Source: Pseudomonas bijieensis | Lineage (GTDB): Bacteria; Pseudomonadota; Gammaproteobacteria; Pseudomonadales; Pseudomonadaceae | Direction of reading: 5' to 3' | Length of the DNA: 64,000 bases | Assembly (NCBI RefSeq): GCF_013347965.1 | Contig: NZ_CP048810.1 | Span: forward strand, 3,719,501 to 3,783,500 | Part shown: positions 36,377-44,467 of the stretch, one piece after another | Layout: each line of letters opens with the position of its first letter | Position numbering within the stretch: position 1 is the stretch's first letter | Program-made: the position numbers and the translations under genes | The notes under the pieces: model-generated | Databases searched by the model: none | Told to the model about the DNA's origin: nothing | The model's input: the letters and a program-made list of their open reading frames with translations, nothing else

Positions 36377-36996
36377 TCCGCCGGTTGCTGGCGCTGGGCC
36401 TGTTGCTGATCGCTCAGTCAGGCGCGGCCCAGGTCTACACCTACATCGATGCCCAGGGCAATCGCGTGTTCACCGATCAACCGCGCCCCGGCAATGCGAA
36501 GAAAGTCCAACTGCCACCCAGCAATCGGATGCCGGCGCCGCCTTCAGGAACGTCCGCGGCGCCTACGGCCGAAGCGCGGCCCGAGCCGCTGTTTCATTAC
36601 GAAATGCTCCGCCTGCTGATACCCGAGCCGGACGCGACGATACGTAGCACCGCAGGCGAACTGATCGTCAGCGTCACCAGCGAACCCGGCCTGCAAAAAG
36701 GCCACCGCTACCGCCTGCTGCTCGACGGCCAGCCCACGGGCGCACCAGGGCCGAGCCCGGTGTTTGCCTTGAGTAACATCGACCGAGGCACCCATCATCT
36801 GGCGGTAGAGATCCTCGATGAGCAAGACCGTATCGTCGAACGCACCGCCAATCAGCCCTTCCATATGCAACGCATGTCCCTGGCGCAGAAGCGTCGCATC
36901 AAACCCTGCGCCACGACCGATTACGGTCAACGTCCCGAGTGCCCCCTGGCCGAAAAGCCCGAAGAAGAAAAAAGCAGCATCCTGCCGTTCTTTTAA
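36373..36996 (+). CDS. DUF4124 domain exported protein (second of a tandem pair)
   Basis: A 207-residue paralogue of the preceding gene, translationally coupled to it through ATGA. The signal peptide ends AQSGAAQ. The DUF4124 core reads VYTYIDAQGNRVFTDQPRPG, then comes a Pro/Ala-rich linker (residues 45-70) and a beta-rich tail with GLQKGHRYRLLLDGQPTG and NIDRGTHHLAVEILDEQ. Those tail motifs align well with the first copy (LLLDGHPYG, NIDRGEHSLAVQVIDGE). It is followed by the ntrBC promoter region. The same exported pair upstream of ntrB is, as I recall, common in pseudomonads. Confidence 0.82.
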   Translation: MIRRLLALGLLLIAQSGAAQVYTYIDAQGNRVFTDQPRPGNAKKVQLPPSNRMPAPPSGTSAAPTAEARPEPLFHYEMLRLLIPEPDATIRSTAGELIVSVTSEPGLQKGHRYRLLLDGQPTGAPGPSPVFALSNIDRGTHHLAVEILDEQDRIVERTANQPFHMQRMSLAQKRRIKPCATTDYGQRPECPLAEKPEEEKSSILPFF

Positions 36997-37023
36997 CGCT
37001 GCTCAGGTTGGCGCACTATCTTG

Positions 37024-37039
37024 GTGCAATACATTGCAC
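37024..37039. promoter_or_regulatory. Palindrome upstream of ntrBC, candidate operator
   Basis: GTGCAAT-AC-ATTGCAC is an inverted repeat with 7 bp arms, about 210 bp before ntrB. It shares GGTGCA/TGCAC elements with NtrC sites but in the reverse arrangement. The bound protein is unknown. Confidence 0.4.
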
Positions 37040-37249
37040 GCTACCCAGATTCCAAACCCATTTTGGTTCGAAAGTACCCGAAAAAGCTGGCAGAACGCCA
37101 CGCAACCGGGCGAAAAACACCCTTTTGAGGCTCTAAACGCTTCTTTTCGGAGCCTTGGTTTGGTTTTTGCATTTTCCTTGTAACAGCGCATTAATCGCGC
37201 GCGCAATTTGGGACCGGCCCCGAGTTGCTACGCTCCAAAAGAGGTCCTG

Positions 37250-38335
37250 ATGACCATTAGCGACGCACTACACCGCTTGCTGCTCGACAACCTCACCACC
37301 GCAACCATTCTGCTCGACGCCGAATTGCGCCTCGAGTACATGAACCCGGCGGCGGAGATGCTCCTGGCCGTCAGCGGCCAGCGCAGCCACGGGCAGTTCA
37401 TCAGCGAGTTATTCACCGAATCCGCCGAGGCGCTCAACTCCCTGCGCCAGGCAGTGGAACAGGCCCATCCGTTCACCAAGCGCGAGGCGATGCTCACCGC
37501 ACTGACCGGCCAGACCCTTACAGTGGATTATGCGGTCACGCCGATCCTGAACAACGGCGCCACCTTGCTGCTGCTGGAAGTCCACCCCCGTGATCGCCTG
37601 CTGCGCATCACCAAGGAAGAGGCCCAGCTATCCAAGCAGGAAACCAGCAAGATGCTGGTGCGTGGCCTGGCCCATGAGATCAAGAACCCCCTCGGCGGGA
37701 TTCGTGGCGCGGCGCAGTTGCTCGCCCGTGAACTGCCGGAAGAGAGCCTCAAGGACTACACCAACGTCATCATCGAGGAAGCCGACCGCCTGCGGAACCT
37801 GGTAGACCGCATGCTCGGCTCGAACAAGCTGCCATCGCTGGCGATGTGCAACGTCCATGAAGTGCTGGAGCGCGTCAGCAGCCTGGTGGAAGCGGAAAGC
37901 CAGGGTTGCATCACCTTGGTGCGCGACTATGACCCGAGCATTCCCGATGTCCTGATCGACCGCGAGCAGATGATCCAGGCCGTACTGAACATCGTGCGCA
38001 ACGCGATGCAAGCCATCAGCAGCCAGAACGAACTGCGCCTGGGCCGTATCAGCCTGCGCACCAGGGCCATGCGCCAGTTCACCATCGGCCACGTGCGCCA
38101 TCGCCTGGTGACCAAGATCGAGATCATCGACAACGGCCCGGGTATCCCTGCCGAGCTGCAGGAAACCATTTTCTTCCCCATGGTCAGCGGTCGCCCGGAC
38201 GGTACCGGGCTGGGCCTGGCCATCACCCAGAACATCATCAGTCAGCATCAGGGCTTGATCGAGTGTGAAAGCCACCCCGGCCACACCACCTTCTCGATCT
38301 TCCTGCCACTGGAACAAGGAGCCACATCGACATGA
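37250..38335 (+). CDS. ntrB: Nitrogen regulation sensor kinase NtrB
   Basis: A 361-residue cytosolic histidine kinase. I use the ATG at 37250, with GAGG five bases before it. A PAS domain (residues 5-110) precedes the HisKA box GLAHEIKNPLGGIRGAAQLL, which holds the phospho-accepting His. The ATPase has N-box NIVRNAMQA, G1 IDNGPGIP and G2 GTGLGLAI. NtrB reads the state of the PII protein and phosphorylates or dephosphorylates NtrC. It overlaps ntrC by four bases. Confidence 0.96.
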   Translation: MTISDALHRLLLDNLTTATILLDAELRLEYMNPAAEMLLAVSGQRSHGQFISELFTESAEALNSLRQAVEQAHPFTKREAMLTALTGQTLTVDYAVTPILNNGATLLLLEVHPRDRLLRITKEEAQLSKQETSKMLVRGLAHEIKNPLGGIRGAAQLLARELPEESLKDYTNVIIEEADRLRNLVDRMLGSNKLPSLAMCNVHEVLERVSSLVEAESQGCITLVRDYDPSIPDVLIDREQMIQAVLNIVRNAMQAISSQNELRLGRISLRTRAMRQFTIGHVRHRLVTKIEIIDNGPGIPAELQETIFFPMVSGRPDGTGLGLAITQNIISQHQGLIECESHPGHTTFSIFLPLEQGATST

Positions 38336-39768
38336 GCCGTAGTGAAACCGTGTGGATCGTCGATGACGACCGTTCTATCCGTTGGGTCCTGGAAAAAGCC
38401 TTGCAACAGGAAGGCATGACCACCCAGAGCTTCGACAGCGCCGATGGGGTGATGAGTCGCCTGGCGCGTCAGCAACCGGACGTCATCATCTCCGACATCC
38501 GCATGCCTGGCGCCAGCGGCCTGGATCTGTTGGCGCGGATTCGCGAGCAGCATCCGCGGCTACCGGTGATCATCATGACCGCCCATTCCGACCTGGACAG
38601 CGCCGTGGCGTCCTACCAAGGCGGGGCCTTCGAATACCTGCCCAAGCCATTCGACGTCGATGAAGCGGTGTCGCTGGTCAAGCGCGCCAATCAACACGCC
38701 CAGGAACAACAAGGCATGGAAGAGGTGCCGGCCCTGGCCCGCACCCCGGAAATCATCGGCGAAGCGCCGGCGATGCAGGAAGTGTTTCGCGCGATCGGGC
38801 GCTTGAGCCACTCCAACATCACCGTGCTGATCAACGGCGAATCCGGCACCGGTAAAGAACTGGTGGCTCACGCCCTGCACCGCCACAGCCCACGGGCGGC
38901 GTCGCCGTTCATCGCGTTGAACATGGCGGCGATTCCCAAGGACCTGATGGAGTCCGAGCTGTTCGGCCACGAAAAAGGTGCGTTCACTGGCGCGGCCAAC
39001 CTGCGGCGCGGGCGCTTCGAGCAAGCCGACGGCGGCACATTGTTCCTCGATGAGATCGGCGACATGCCGGCCGACACCCAGACGCGCTTGCTGCGTGTAC
39101 TGGCGGACGGCGAGTTCTATCGGGTGGGCGGGCATACGCCGGTCAAGGTCGATGTGCGCATCATCGCCGCGACCCACCAGAACCTGGAAACCCTGGTTCA
39201 CGCCGGCAAGTTCCGCGAAGACTTGTTCCACCGTCTGAACGTGATCCGCATTCATATCCCGCGCCTGGCGGATCGTCGCGAAGACATCCCGACCCTGGCC
39301 CGGCACTTCCTCAGCCGCGCGGCCCAGGAGCTGGCGGTGGAGCCCAAGCTGCTCAAGGGCGAAACCGAGGAATACCTCAAGAACCTGCCGTGGCCCGGTA
39401 ACGTGCGCCAGCTGGAGAATACCTGCCGCTGGATCACGGTGATGGCTTCGGGTCGCGAAGTGCACATCAGCGACCTGCCGCCGGAGCTGTTGAGCCTGCC
39501 ACAGGACTCGGCCCCAGTGACCAACTGGGAACAAGCCTTGCGCCAGTGGGCCGACCAGGCCCTGTCCCGCGGCCAGTCGAGCCTGCTGGACAGCGCCGTG
39601 CCGAGTTTCGAGCGGATCATGATCGAAACCGCCCTCAAGCACACCGCCGGTCGCCGTCGCGATGCCGCCGTGCTGCTGGGCTGGGGCCGCAATACCTTGA
39701 CCCGCAAGATCAAGGAATTGGGGATGAAGGTCGATGGTGGGGATGATGATGACGGGGATGAGGGCTGA
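38332..39768 (+). CDS. ntrC: Nitrogen response regulator NtrC
   Basis: A 478-residue sigma-54 activator. The receiver has the acidic pair in VDDDRS and the phospho-Asp in IISDIRMPG (about residue 54). The AAA+ domain has Walker [10 protein letters not shown], the sigma-54 contact loop [10 protein letters not shown] and [10 protein letters not shown]. The C-terminal Fis-type helix-turn-helix covers the last 45 residues ([20 protein letters not shown]). The tail ends in an unusual run of Gly and Asp. It should drive glnA and the NrsZ RNA in this window and possibly hutU. Confidence 0.97.
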   Translation: MSRSETVWIVDDDRSIRWVLEKALQQEGMTTQSFDSADGVMSRLARQQPDVIISDIRMPGASGLDLLARIREQHPRLPVIIMTAHSDLDSAVASYQGGAFEYLPKPFDVDEAVSLVKRANQHAQEQQGMEEVPALARTPEIIGEAPAMQEVFRAIGRLSHSNITVLINGESGTGKELVAHALHRHSPRAASPFIALNMAAIPKDLMESELFGHEKGAFTGAANLRRGRFEQADGGTLFLDEIGDMPADTQTRLLRVLADGEFYRVGGHTPVKVDVRIIAATHQNLETLVHAGKFREDLFHRLNVIRIHIPRLADRREDIPTLARHFLSRAAQELAVEPKLLKGETEEYLKNLPWPGNVRQLENTCRWITVMASGREVHISDLPPELLSLPQDSAPVTNWEQALRQWADQALSRGQSSLLDSAVPSFERIMIETALKHTAGRRRDAAVLLGWGRNTLTRKIKELGMKVDGGDDDDGDEG

Positions 39769-39802
39769 TCGGCCTGTAACCCTTCGCTGAACTTGAAGGC
39801 CC

Positions 39803-39895
39803 AATCGCGAGCAGGCTCGCTCCCACAATGGATTTTCGGTGTTCGCGATATTTGTGAGCACCACCAAACCCTGTGGGAGCGAGCCTGCTCGCGAT
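39803..39895. repeat. REP inverted pair (REPIN)
   Basis: ATCGCGAGCAGGCTCGCTCC and its inverted copy lie 35 bp after the ntrC stop, before the NrsZ control region. Confidence 0.9.
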
Positions 39896-39912
39896 GCTTT
39901 TTAAGGGTGCCA

Positions 39913-39932
39913 TGCACCGCACCAATGCACCA
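39913..39932. promoter_or_regulatory. NtrC-like sites upstream of NrsZ
   Basis: TGCACCGCACCAATGCACCA carries two TGCACC half-sites in tandem, with a partial inverted partner (AATGCA). It is about 170 bp upstream of the predicted NrsZ start, a normal enhancer distance. Confidence 0.55.
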
Positions 39933-40009
39933 TGAACCGCAATTGCGCATGCCTTATGAGCAGGAGCCACTCGATCCTCCTCGGGAAAACCAGCTCAAAT
40001 AAAAGCCAA

Positions 40010-40030
40010 AGCCCCGGAATACGGGGCTTC
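40010..40030. terminator. Hairpin between ntrC and NrsZ
   Basis: AAGCCCCG-GAATA-CGGGGCTT is a perfect stem. On the minus strand it is followed by a T-rich stretch (TTGGCTTTTATTT), so it may stop leftward transcripts. On the plus strand no T run follows directly. Confidence 0.5.
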
Positions 40031-40071
40031 GCGCACCATCAGCAGTTTTTTTGTGACAAGCCATTAAAAAC

Positions 40072-40087
40072 TGGCACGACCCCTGCA
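40072..40087 (+). promoter_or_regulatory. Sigma-54 promoter of the NrsZ small RNA
   Basis: TGGCACGACCCCTGCA matches the -24/-12 consensus, with GG and GC ten bases apart. The start is expected near 40098. No open reading frame follows in phase, which points to an RNA gene. Confidence 0.88.
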
Positions 40088-40097
40088 ATAACTCAAT

Positions 40098-40300
40098 CAC
40101 TACCCAGTTTCGGGGACCTTGGTACAGGCAGGCCGGGGATTCCCCACTTTTATACCGGGCTCATCGAGCCCACTGTTTTGGGGGCCTTGATACAGGCAGG
40201 TCAAGGTTTCCCTTCTTTACACCCAGGGCTATGCGCCGAGCGCCAGCCCTCCCGTTTTGGGGACCTTGGTACAGGCAGGCCGGGGATTCCCTCTTTTATT
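40098..40300 (+). ncRNA. nrsZ: NrsZ-type nitrogen-regulated small RNA with three repeat blocks
   Basis: Between ntrC and the next gene lie three copies of a block of about 40 bases at 40107-40145, 40175-40212 and 40254-40292. Each reads roughly GGGGACCTTGGTACAGGCAGG, then a CCGGGGATTCCC-like end, then CTTTTAT or a relative. Short hairpins separate them: GGGCTCATCGAGCCC, and AGGGCT...AGCCCT. The order (ntrC, sigma-54 promoter, triple-block RNA, small conserved gene, trmL) is that of NrsZ in P. aeruginosa, a processed RNA that links nitrogen supply to motility and biosurfactant production. The name rests on position and architecture, since I could not align sequences. The last block ends in a TCCCTCTTTTATT stretch that may act as terminator. 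Confidence 0.78.
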
Positions 40301-40670
40301 GCTCCTGGAGACGGACCTCCAACCGCCAGCGGTCATCCACCTCGCTGCCGGTCCACTCTCCCCGCAATGGACGCGCCGCCACCAGTGTCAGCAACAATCC
40401 CTTGTCACTCAATCGCACTCGCCAGTTCACGTCCTTGCCATTGAGCTTCAACTGACCGCTCTGCGGTCGACCTTCTGCTTCGAACAACAGCGCTACCGAG
40501 CCGTCGATGACTTCCCCGTGTAGCTTGGGTTCGTTGTTGAACCAGACCACCACCCCACCATCAGCCATCTCGACCTGCTGCAATACGCTCGGTTCGGGCG
40601 TGGTCAGGCGTCCGATCATCAGTCCGACCATCATGCCGAAAATCGCCAACGAGCCCATCACCCGAGGCAT
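40296..40670 (-). CDS. Conserved hypothetical membrane-anchored protein
   Basis: I start it at the ATG at 40670 (124 aa). A frame to 40736 is open but would overlap the trmL start. One N-terminal hydrophobic helix (VMGSLAIFGMMVGLMIGRL) is followed by a beta-rich domain of about 100 residues with WFNNEPKLHGEVIDGSVALLF and GKDVNWRVRLSDKGLLLTLVAARPLRGEW. I recognise no family. The protein is probably anchored in the inner membrane with the domain in the periplasm. It is divergent from trmL and converges with the NrsZ RNA, whose 3' end touches its stop codon. Confidence 0.75.
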   Translation of the reverse strand: MPRVMGSLAIFGMMVGLMIGRLTTPEPSVLQQVEMADGGVVVWFNNEPKLHGEVIDGSVALLFEAEGRPQSGQLKLNGKDVNWRVRLSDKGLLLTLVAARPLRGEWTGSEVDDRWRLEVRLQEQ

Positions 40671-40734
40671 TAGCTTCGAACGTTCATCGGTTTGCGGCGT
40701 AGAATGCCGCTCATCTTTGTTTGCGGAGCCGTGC

Positions 40735-41190
40735 ATGTTTCACGTCATCCTTTTTCAACCGGAAATTCCGCCGAATACCGGCAACGTCATCAGGCTGTGC
40801 GCCAACAGCGGCTGCCACCTGCATTTGATCGAACCGCTGGGCTTCGAGATGGACGACAAGCGCCTGCGCCGAGCCGGCCTCGACTACCACGAGTATGCCA
40901 CTTTGCAGCGTCACGCCGACCTTGCCAGTTGTCTGGAAAGCCTCGGGCATCCACGCCTGTTCGCCTTTACCACCAAGGGTTCGCGGCCATTCCATGACGC
41001 CAGCTTCGTCGCCGGTGATGCGTTCCTGTTCGGCCCGGAAAGCCGTGGCTTGCCAGCCGAGGTGCTGGACGCCCTGCCCGCCGACCAACGCTTGCGCCTG
41101 CCGATGCGCGAAGGCTGCCGCAGCCTGAACCTGTCCAACACCGTGGCGGTGGCGGTTTATGAGGCGTGGCGACAGAACGGTTTCGCCTGA
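40735..41190 (+). CDS. trmL: tRNA (cytidine/uridine-2'-O-)-methyltransferase TrmL
   Basis: A 151-residue SPOUT methyltransferase that methylates the ribose of wobble nucleotide 34 in leucine tRNAs. Visible features are FQPEIPPNTGNVIRLCAN at the start, the knot motif LFGPESRGLP and the late RSLNLSNTVAVAVYEAWRQ, which builds the trefoil. The length is normal. The start ATG at 40735 follows GCGGAG. It is a single-gene unit, followed by a nested REP element. Confidence 0.93.
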   Translation: MFHVILFQPEIPPNTGNVIRLCANSGCHLHLIEPLGFEMDDKRLRRAGLDYHEYATLQRHADLASCLESLGHPRLFAFTTKGSRPFHDASFVAGDAFLFGPESRGLPAEVLDALPADQRLRLPMREGCRSLNLSNTVAVAVYEAWRQNGFA

Positions 41191-41215
41191 GCCCTTGCTG
41201 TCAGCCAGAAACACC

Positions 41216-41335
41216 TGTGGGAGCGAGCCTGTGGGAGCTGAGCTTGCTCGCGATGAGGTCGACACGGTTCAACTGCAAAACCGCGTCATCGTTCATCGCG
41301 AGCAAGCTCAGCTCCCACAGGGCTCGCTCCCACAG
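41216..41335. repeat. Nested REPIN: one inverted pair inserted inside another
   Basis: The outer arms GTGGGAGCGAGCC and GGCTCGCTCCCAC (41216-41229 and 41320-41335) enclose a complete inner pair at 41230-41319 of a different class, GTGGGAGCTGAGCTTGCTCGC and its inverse. The outer arms lack the usual CTGCTCGCGAT end, which the inner element appears to have replaced. Confidence 0.85.
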
Positions 41336-41375
41336 GTTTTATGCTCGGCTGACGGACGCTAGCCCGCCCTGCCGC

Positions 41376-41858
41376 TTACTGAACGGTCGCGCCGCCTTCT
41401 TGCTGCATGCGTTGCAGCTCTTGGGCGTACAGGGCGTCGAAGTTCACCGGAGCCAGCATCAGGGCCGGGAACGAACCACGGGTCACCAGGCTGTCCAGGG
41501 TTTCGCGAGCGTACGGGAACAGGATGTTCGGACAGAACGCGCCCAGGGTGTGGCTCATAGAAGCGGCATCCAGGTTCTTGATCAGGAAGATCCCGGCCTG
41601 CTGCACTTCGGCGATGAACGCCACTTCGTCGCCGTTCTTCACGGTCACCGACAGGGTCAGCACCACTTCGTGGAAGTCTTCTTCCAGGGCTTTCTGACGG
41701 GTGTTCAGGTCCAGGCCTACGCTCGGTTCCCACTGCTGGCGAAAAATCGCCGGGCTTTTCGGGGCTTCGAAGGACAGGTCACGGACATAAATGCGCTGCA
41801 AGGAGAATTGCGGTGCGGCTTCTTCTTCGCTGGCAGCTGTGTTCTGTTGGTCAGTCAT
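41376..41858 (-). CDS. secB: Protein-export chaperone SecB
   Basis: A 160-residue cytosolic tetrameric chaperone that keeps preproteins unfolded and hands them to SecA. The conserved core is [19 protein letters not shown] near residue 20, with [51 protein letters not shown] further on. It is last in a minus-strand group yibN-grxC-secB, an order also seen in enterobacteria. Confidence 0.97.
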   Translation of the reverse strand: MTDQQNTAASEEEAAPQFSLQRIYVRDLSFEAPKSPAIFRQQWEPSVGLDLNTRQKALEEDFHEVVLTLSVTVKNGDEVAFIAEVQQAGIFLIKNLDAASMSHTLGAFCPNILFPYARETLDSLVTRGSFPALMLAPVNFDALYAQELQRMQQEGGATVQ

Positions 41859-41897
41859 CGCAGATCCTTCTTACTTTCAGGTTCTATTAATGGAAAA

Positions 41898-42152
41898 TCA
41901 GGCCTTGAGCATCGCATCGAGCTTGCCGGCGCGCTCCAGGGCATACAGGTCATCACAACCGCCCACGTGGGTGCTGCCGATCCAGATCTGCGGCACGGAG
42001 GTGCGCCCGGCTTTCTGGGTCATTTCGGCGCGCAGTTGCGGCTTGCCGTCGACCTTGATCTCTTCGAAAGCCACGCCTTTGTTCTGGAGCAGGAACTTGG
42101 CTCGGGAGCAATAGGGGCAGTAATCGCTGGAATAGACAACGACGTGGGTCAT
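41898..42152 (-). CDS. grxC: Glutaredoxin 3
   Basis: An 84-residue dithiol glutaredoxin. The active site CPYC lies at residues 12-15 within YSSDYCPYCSRAK, followed by the TSVPQIWIG cis-Pro loop and GGCDDLYALE, which bind glutathione. It reduces ribonucleotide reductase and mixed disulfides in the cytosol. One base separates it from the upstream yibN-like gene, so they are co-translated. Confidence 0.95.
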   Translation of the reverse strand: MTHVVVYSSDYCPYCSRAKFLLQNKGVAFEEIKVDGKPQLRAEMTQKAGRTSVPQIWIGSTHVGGCDDLYALERAGKLDAMLKA

Positions 42153-42153
42153 C

Positions 42154-42567
42154 TCACTTCACCAGCGGCAGATTGTCGGCTTTCCAGCTCGCCACACCAC
42201 CGGACAGCTTGGCGGCAGTGAAACCGGACTTCATCAGCTCGCGAGCATGGGTACCGGCGTGCTGGCCTTGGGCATCCACCAGGATCAGCGTCTTGGCCTT
42301 GTGTTTTTCCAGTTCGCCGATACGGGCGATCAGTTTGTCCTGAGGAATGTTCACCGCCCCGACAATGTGGCCTGCGGCGTAATCCTTACTCGGACGGATG
42401 TCCACCACCACGCCGGCATCCTTGTTGACCAGCGCGGTCAGCTCGCCGGTGCTCAGGCTGCGACCGCCGCCCTGCATCGTGTGGGCAACCAGCAGCGCCA
42501 GCAGCACGACGAAGATACCGACGAGAATGTAGTGGTTAGTGGCAAATTGAATCAGGTGAGCAACCAT
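42154..42567 (-). CDS. yibN: YibN-like membrane-anchored rhodanese-domain protein, active Cys absent
   Basis: A 137-residue protein. The start at 42567 gives MVAHLIQFATNH and then a membrane helix (ILVGIFVVLLALLVAHT). The rhodanese domain follows with VVVDIRPSKDYAAGHIVGAVNIP and the closing GGVASWKADNLPLV. At the catalytic loop it reads LILVDAQGQHAGTHA, where an active sulfurtransferase has Cys. The protein should therefore bind or scaffold rather than transfer sulfur. The arrangement with grxC and secB matches E. coli yibN-grxC-secB and hints at a role in protein export or membrane insertion. Confidence 0.85.
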   Translation of the reverse strand: MVAHLIQFATNHYILVGIFVVLLALLVAHTMQGGGRSLSTGELTALVNKDAGVVVDIRPSKDYAAGHIVGAVNIPQDKLIARIGELEKHKAKTLILVDAQGQHAGTHARELMKSGFTAAKLSGGVASWKADNLPLVK

Positions 42568-42719
42568 CGAAGGAGGTTCCAGGGCGTTAAAATGTCGGCC
42601 AGTATACACAGCACGCAAGGCCGGCCAAACCCCGCCCGGCGGTGACGCCGTCGGAACTTACCTTTAAACTGCCCGTCCCTTTTCCATCGTCTTCTTTTAA
42701 CCAGCCACGAGTGGATTCC

Positions 42720-44249
42720 ATGACTACCACGCCTAAACCTTTGGTCCTGATGATTCTCGACGGCTTCGGTCACAGTGACAGCCACGAATCCAACGCCGTG
42801 TATTCGGCCAGGAAGCCTGTGCTGGACCGCCTGTGGGCTACCGTGCCCAACGGCCTGATCTCCGGCAGCGGCATGGACGTCGGCCTGCCGGACGGGCAGA
42901 TGGGCAACTCCGAAGTCGGCCACATGAACCTCGGCGCAGGCCGCGTGGTGTACCAGGACTTCACCCGCGTGACCAAATCGATCCGCGACGGCGAGTTCTT
43001 CGAAAACCCGACCATCTGCGCCGCCGTGGACAAAGCCGTGGCCGCCGGCAAGGCCGTGCACTTCATGGGCCTGCTGTCCGACGGTGGCGTGCACAGCCAC
43101 CAGGACCACCTGATCGCCATGGCCGAACTGGCCTTCAAGCGCGGTGCCGAGAAAATCTACCTGCACGCCTTTCTCGATGGCCGTGACACCCCGCCGAAAA
43201 GCGCCGCCTCGTCCATCGAGCTGCTGGATGCGACGTTCCAGGCCCTCGGCAAGGGGCGCATCGCCAGCCTCATCGGCCGCTACTACGCCATGGACCGTGA
43301 CAACCGTTGGGACCGCGTGGCCCAGGCCTATAACCTGATCGTCGACGGCAGTGCCGAATTCAACGCCGCCACCGCCCAGGAGGGCCTGCAAGCGGCCTAC
43401 GAGCGCGGCGAAAGCGACGAATTCGTCAAAGCCACCACCATCGGCGAGCCGGTGAAGGTTGAAGACGGCGACGCCGTGGTGTTCATGAACTTCCGTGCCG
43501 ACCGCGCCCGCGAGCTGACCCGCGTATTTGTCGAAGACGACTTCAAGGAGTTCGAGCGCGCTCGCCAGCCAAAACTGGCCGGTTTCGTCATGCTGACTCA
43601 ATACGCTGCCAGCATCCCCGCGCCGTCGGCCTTCGCCGCTGGCAGCCTGGAAAACGTGCTGGGCGACTACCTGGCGAAGAACGGCAAGACCCAGCTGCGC
43701 ATCGCCGAGACCGAAAAGTACGCCCACGTGACGTTCTTTTTCTCCGGCGGCCGTGAAGAACCCTTCCCGGGCGAAGAACGCATCCTGATCCCTTCGCCGA
43801 AAGTCGCGACCTACGACCTGCAGCCGGAGATGAGCGCGCCGGAAGTGACCGACCGCATCGTCGACGCCATTGAAAACCAGCGTTACGACGTGATCGTGGT
43901 CAACTACGCCAACGGCGACATGGTCGGCCACAGCGGCGTGTTCGACGCGGCAGTCAAGGCCGTGGAATGCCTGGACACCTGCGTTGGCCGTATCGTCGAG
44001 GCCCTGGAAAAGGTCGGCGGCGAAGCGTTGATCACGGCTGACCACGGCAACGTCGAGCAGATGTCCGACGAATCCACCGGCCAGGCCCACACCGCCCACA
44101 CCACCGAGCCGGTGCCGTTCATCTATGTCGGCAAGCGCGACTTCAAGGTTCGCGATGGCGGCGTACTGGCTGACGTGGCACCGACCATGCTGATGTTGTT
44201 GGGCATGGAGAAGCCGGCGGAGATGACCGGGACATCGATCCTGGTCTGA
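42720..44249 (+). CDS. gpmI: 2,3-bisphosphoglycerate-independent phosphoglycerate mutase
   Basis: A 509-residue manganese-dependent enzyme that interconverts 3- and 2-phosphoglycerate. The phosphatase part opens with [11 protein letters not shown] (metal Asp), followed by the nucleophile Ser in [19 protein letters not shown]. The later metal site is [14 protein letters not shown] and [12 protein letters not shown] start at the ATG at 42720, since the frame upstream has no family resemblance. It is divergent from yibN. Confidence 0.97.
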   Translation: MTTTPKPLVLMILDGFGHSDSHESNAVYSARKPVLDRLWATVPNGLISGSGMDVGLPDGQMGNSEVGHMNLGAGRVVYQDFTRVTKSIRDGEFFENPTICAAVDKAVAAGKAVHFMGLLSDGGVHSHQDHLIAMAELAFKRGAEKIYLHAFLDGRDTPPKSAASSIELLDATFQALGKGRIASLIGRYYAMDRDNRWDRVAQAYNLIVDGSAEFNAATAQEGLQAAYERGESDEFVKATTIGEPVKVEDGDAVVFMNFRADRARELTRVFVEDDFKEFERARQPKLAGFVMLTQYAASIPAPSAFAAGSLENVLGDYLAKNGKTQLRIAETEKYAHVTFFFSGGREEPFPGEERILIPSPKVATYDLQPEMSAPEVTDRIVDAIENQRYDVIVVNYANGDMVGHSGVFDAAVKAVECLDTCVGRIVEALEKVGGEALITADHGNVEQMSDESTGQAHTAHTTEPVPFIYVGKRDFKVRDGGVLADVAPTMLMLLGMEKPAEMTGTSILV

Positions 44250-44276
44250 TTCAACACAAATCCCCCTGTGGGAGCG

Positions 44277-44355
44277 TGCTTGCTCGCGAATGCGGTCTGC
44301 CAGTCGACATTTATGTGTCTGGTCTACCGCATTCGCGAGCAAGCCCGCTCCCACA
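44277..44355. repeat. REP inverted pair (REPIN), GCTTGCTCGCGAA type
   Basis: The pair lies between gpmI and envC. The left arm has one change (GAGCGTGC) against the intact right arm. Confidence 0.88.
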
Positions 44356-44467
44356 TTGGTTTTTGGTGTTTTTTGGGCCAGTTATCACACAGTCCCAAAT
44401 GGGCGTTTTTTTTGCAGCGTGGGGCGGGCATACTAGGCCGTCCCTTTCCCTGGTGTCGCCCGCCTCT

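Noticed and set aside
40107..40292. CRISPR-like array suggested by three regularly spaced repeats
   Set aside because: Only three imperfect copies with hairpin spacers of unequal size, no cas genes, and a sigma-54 promoter in front; it fits NrsZ instead.
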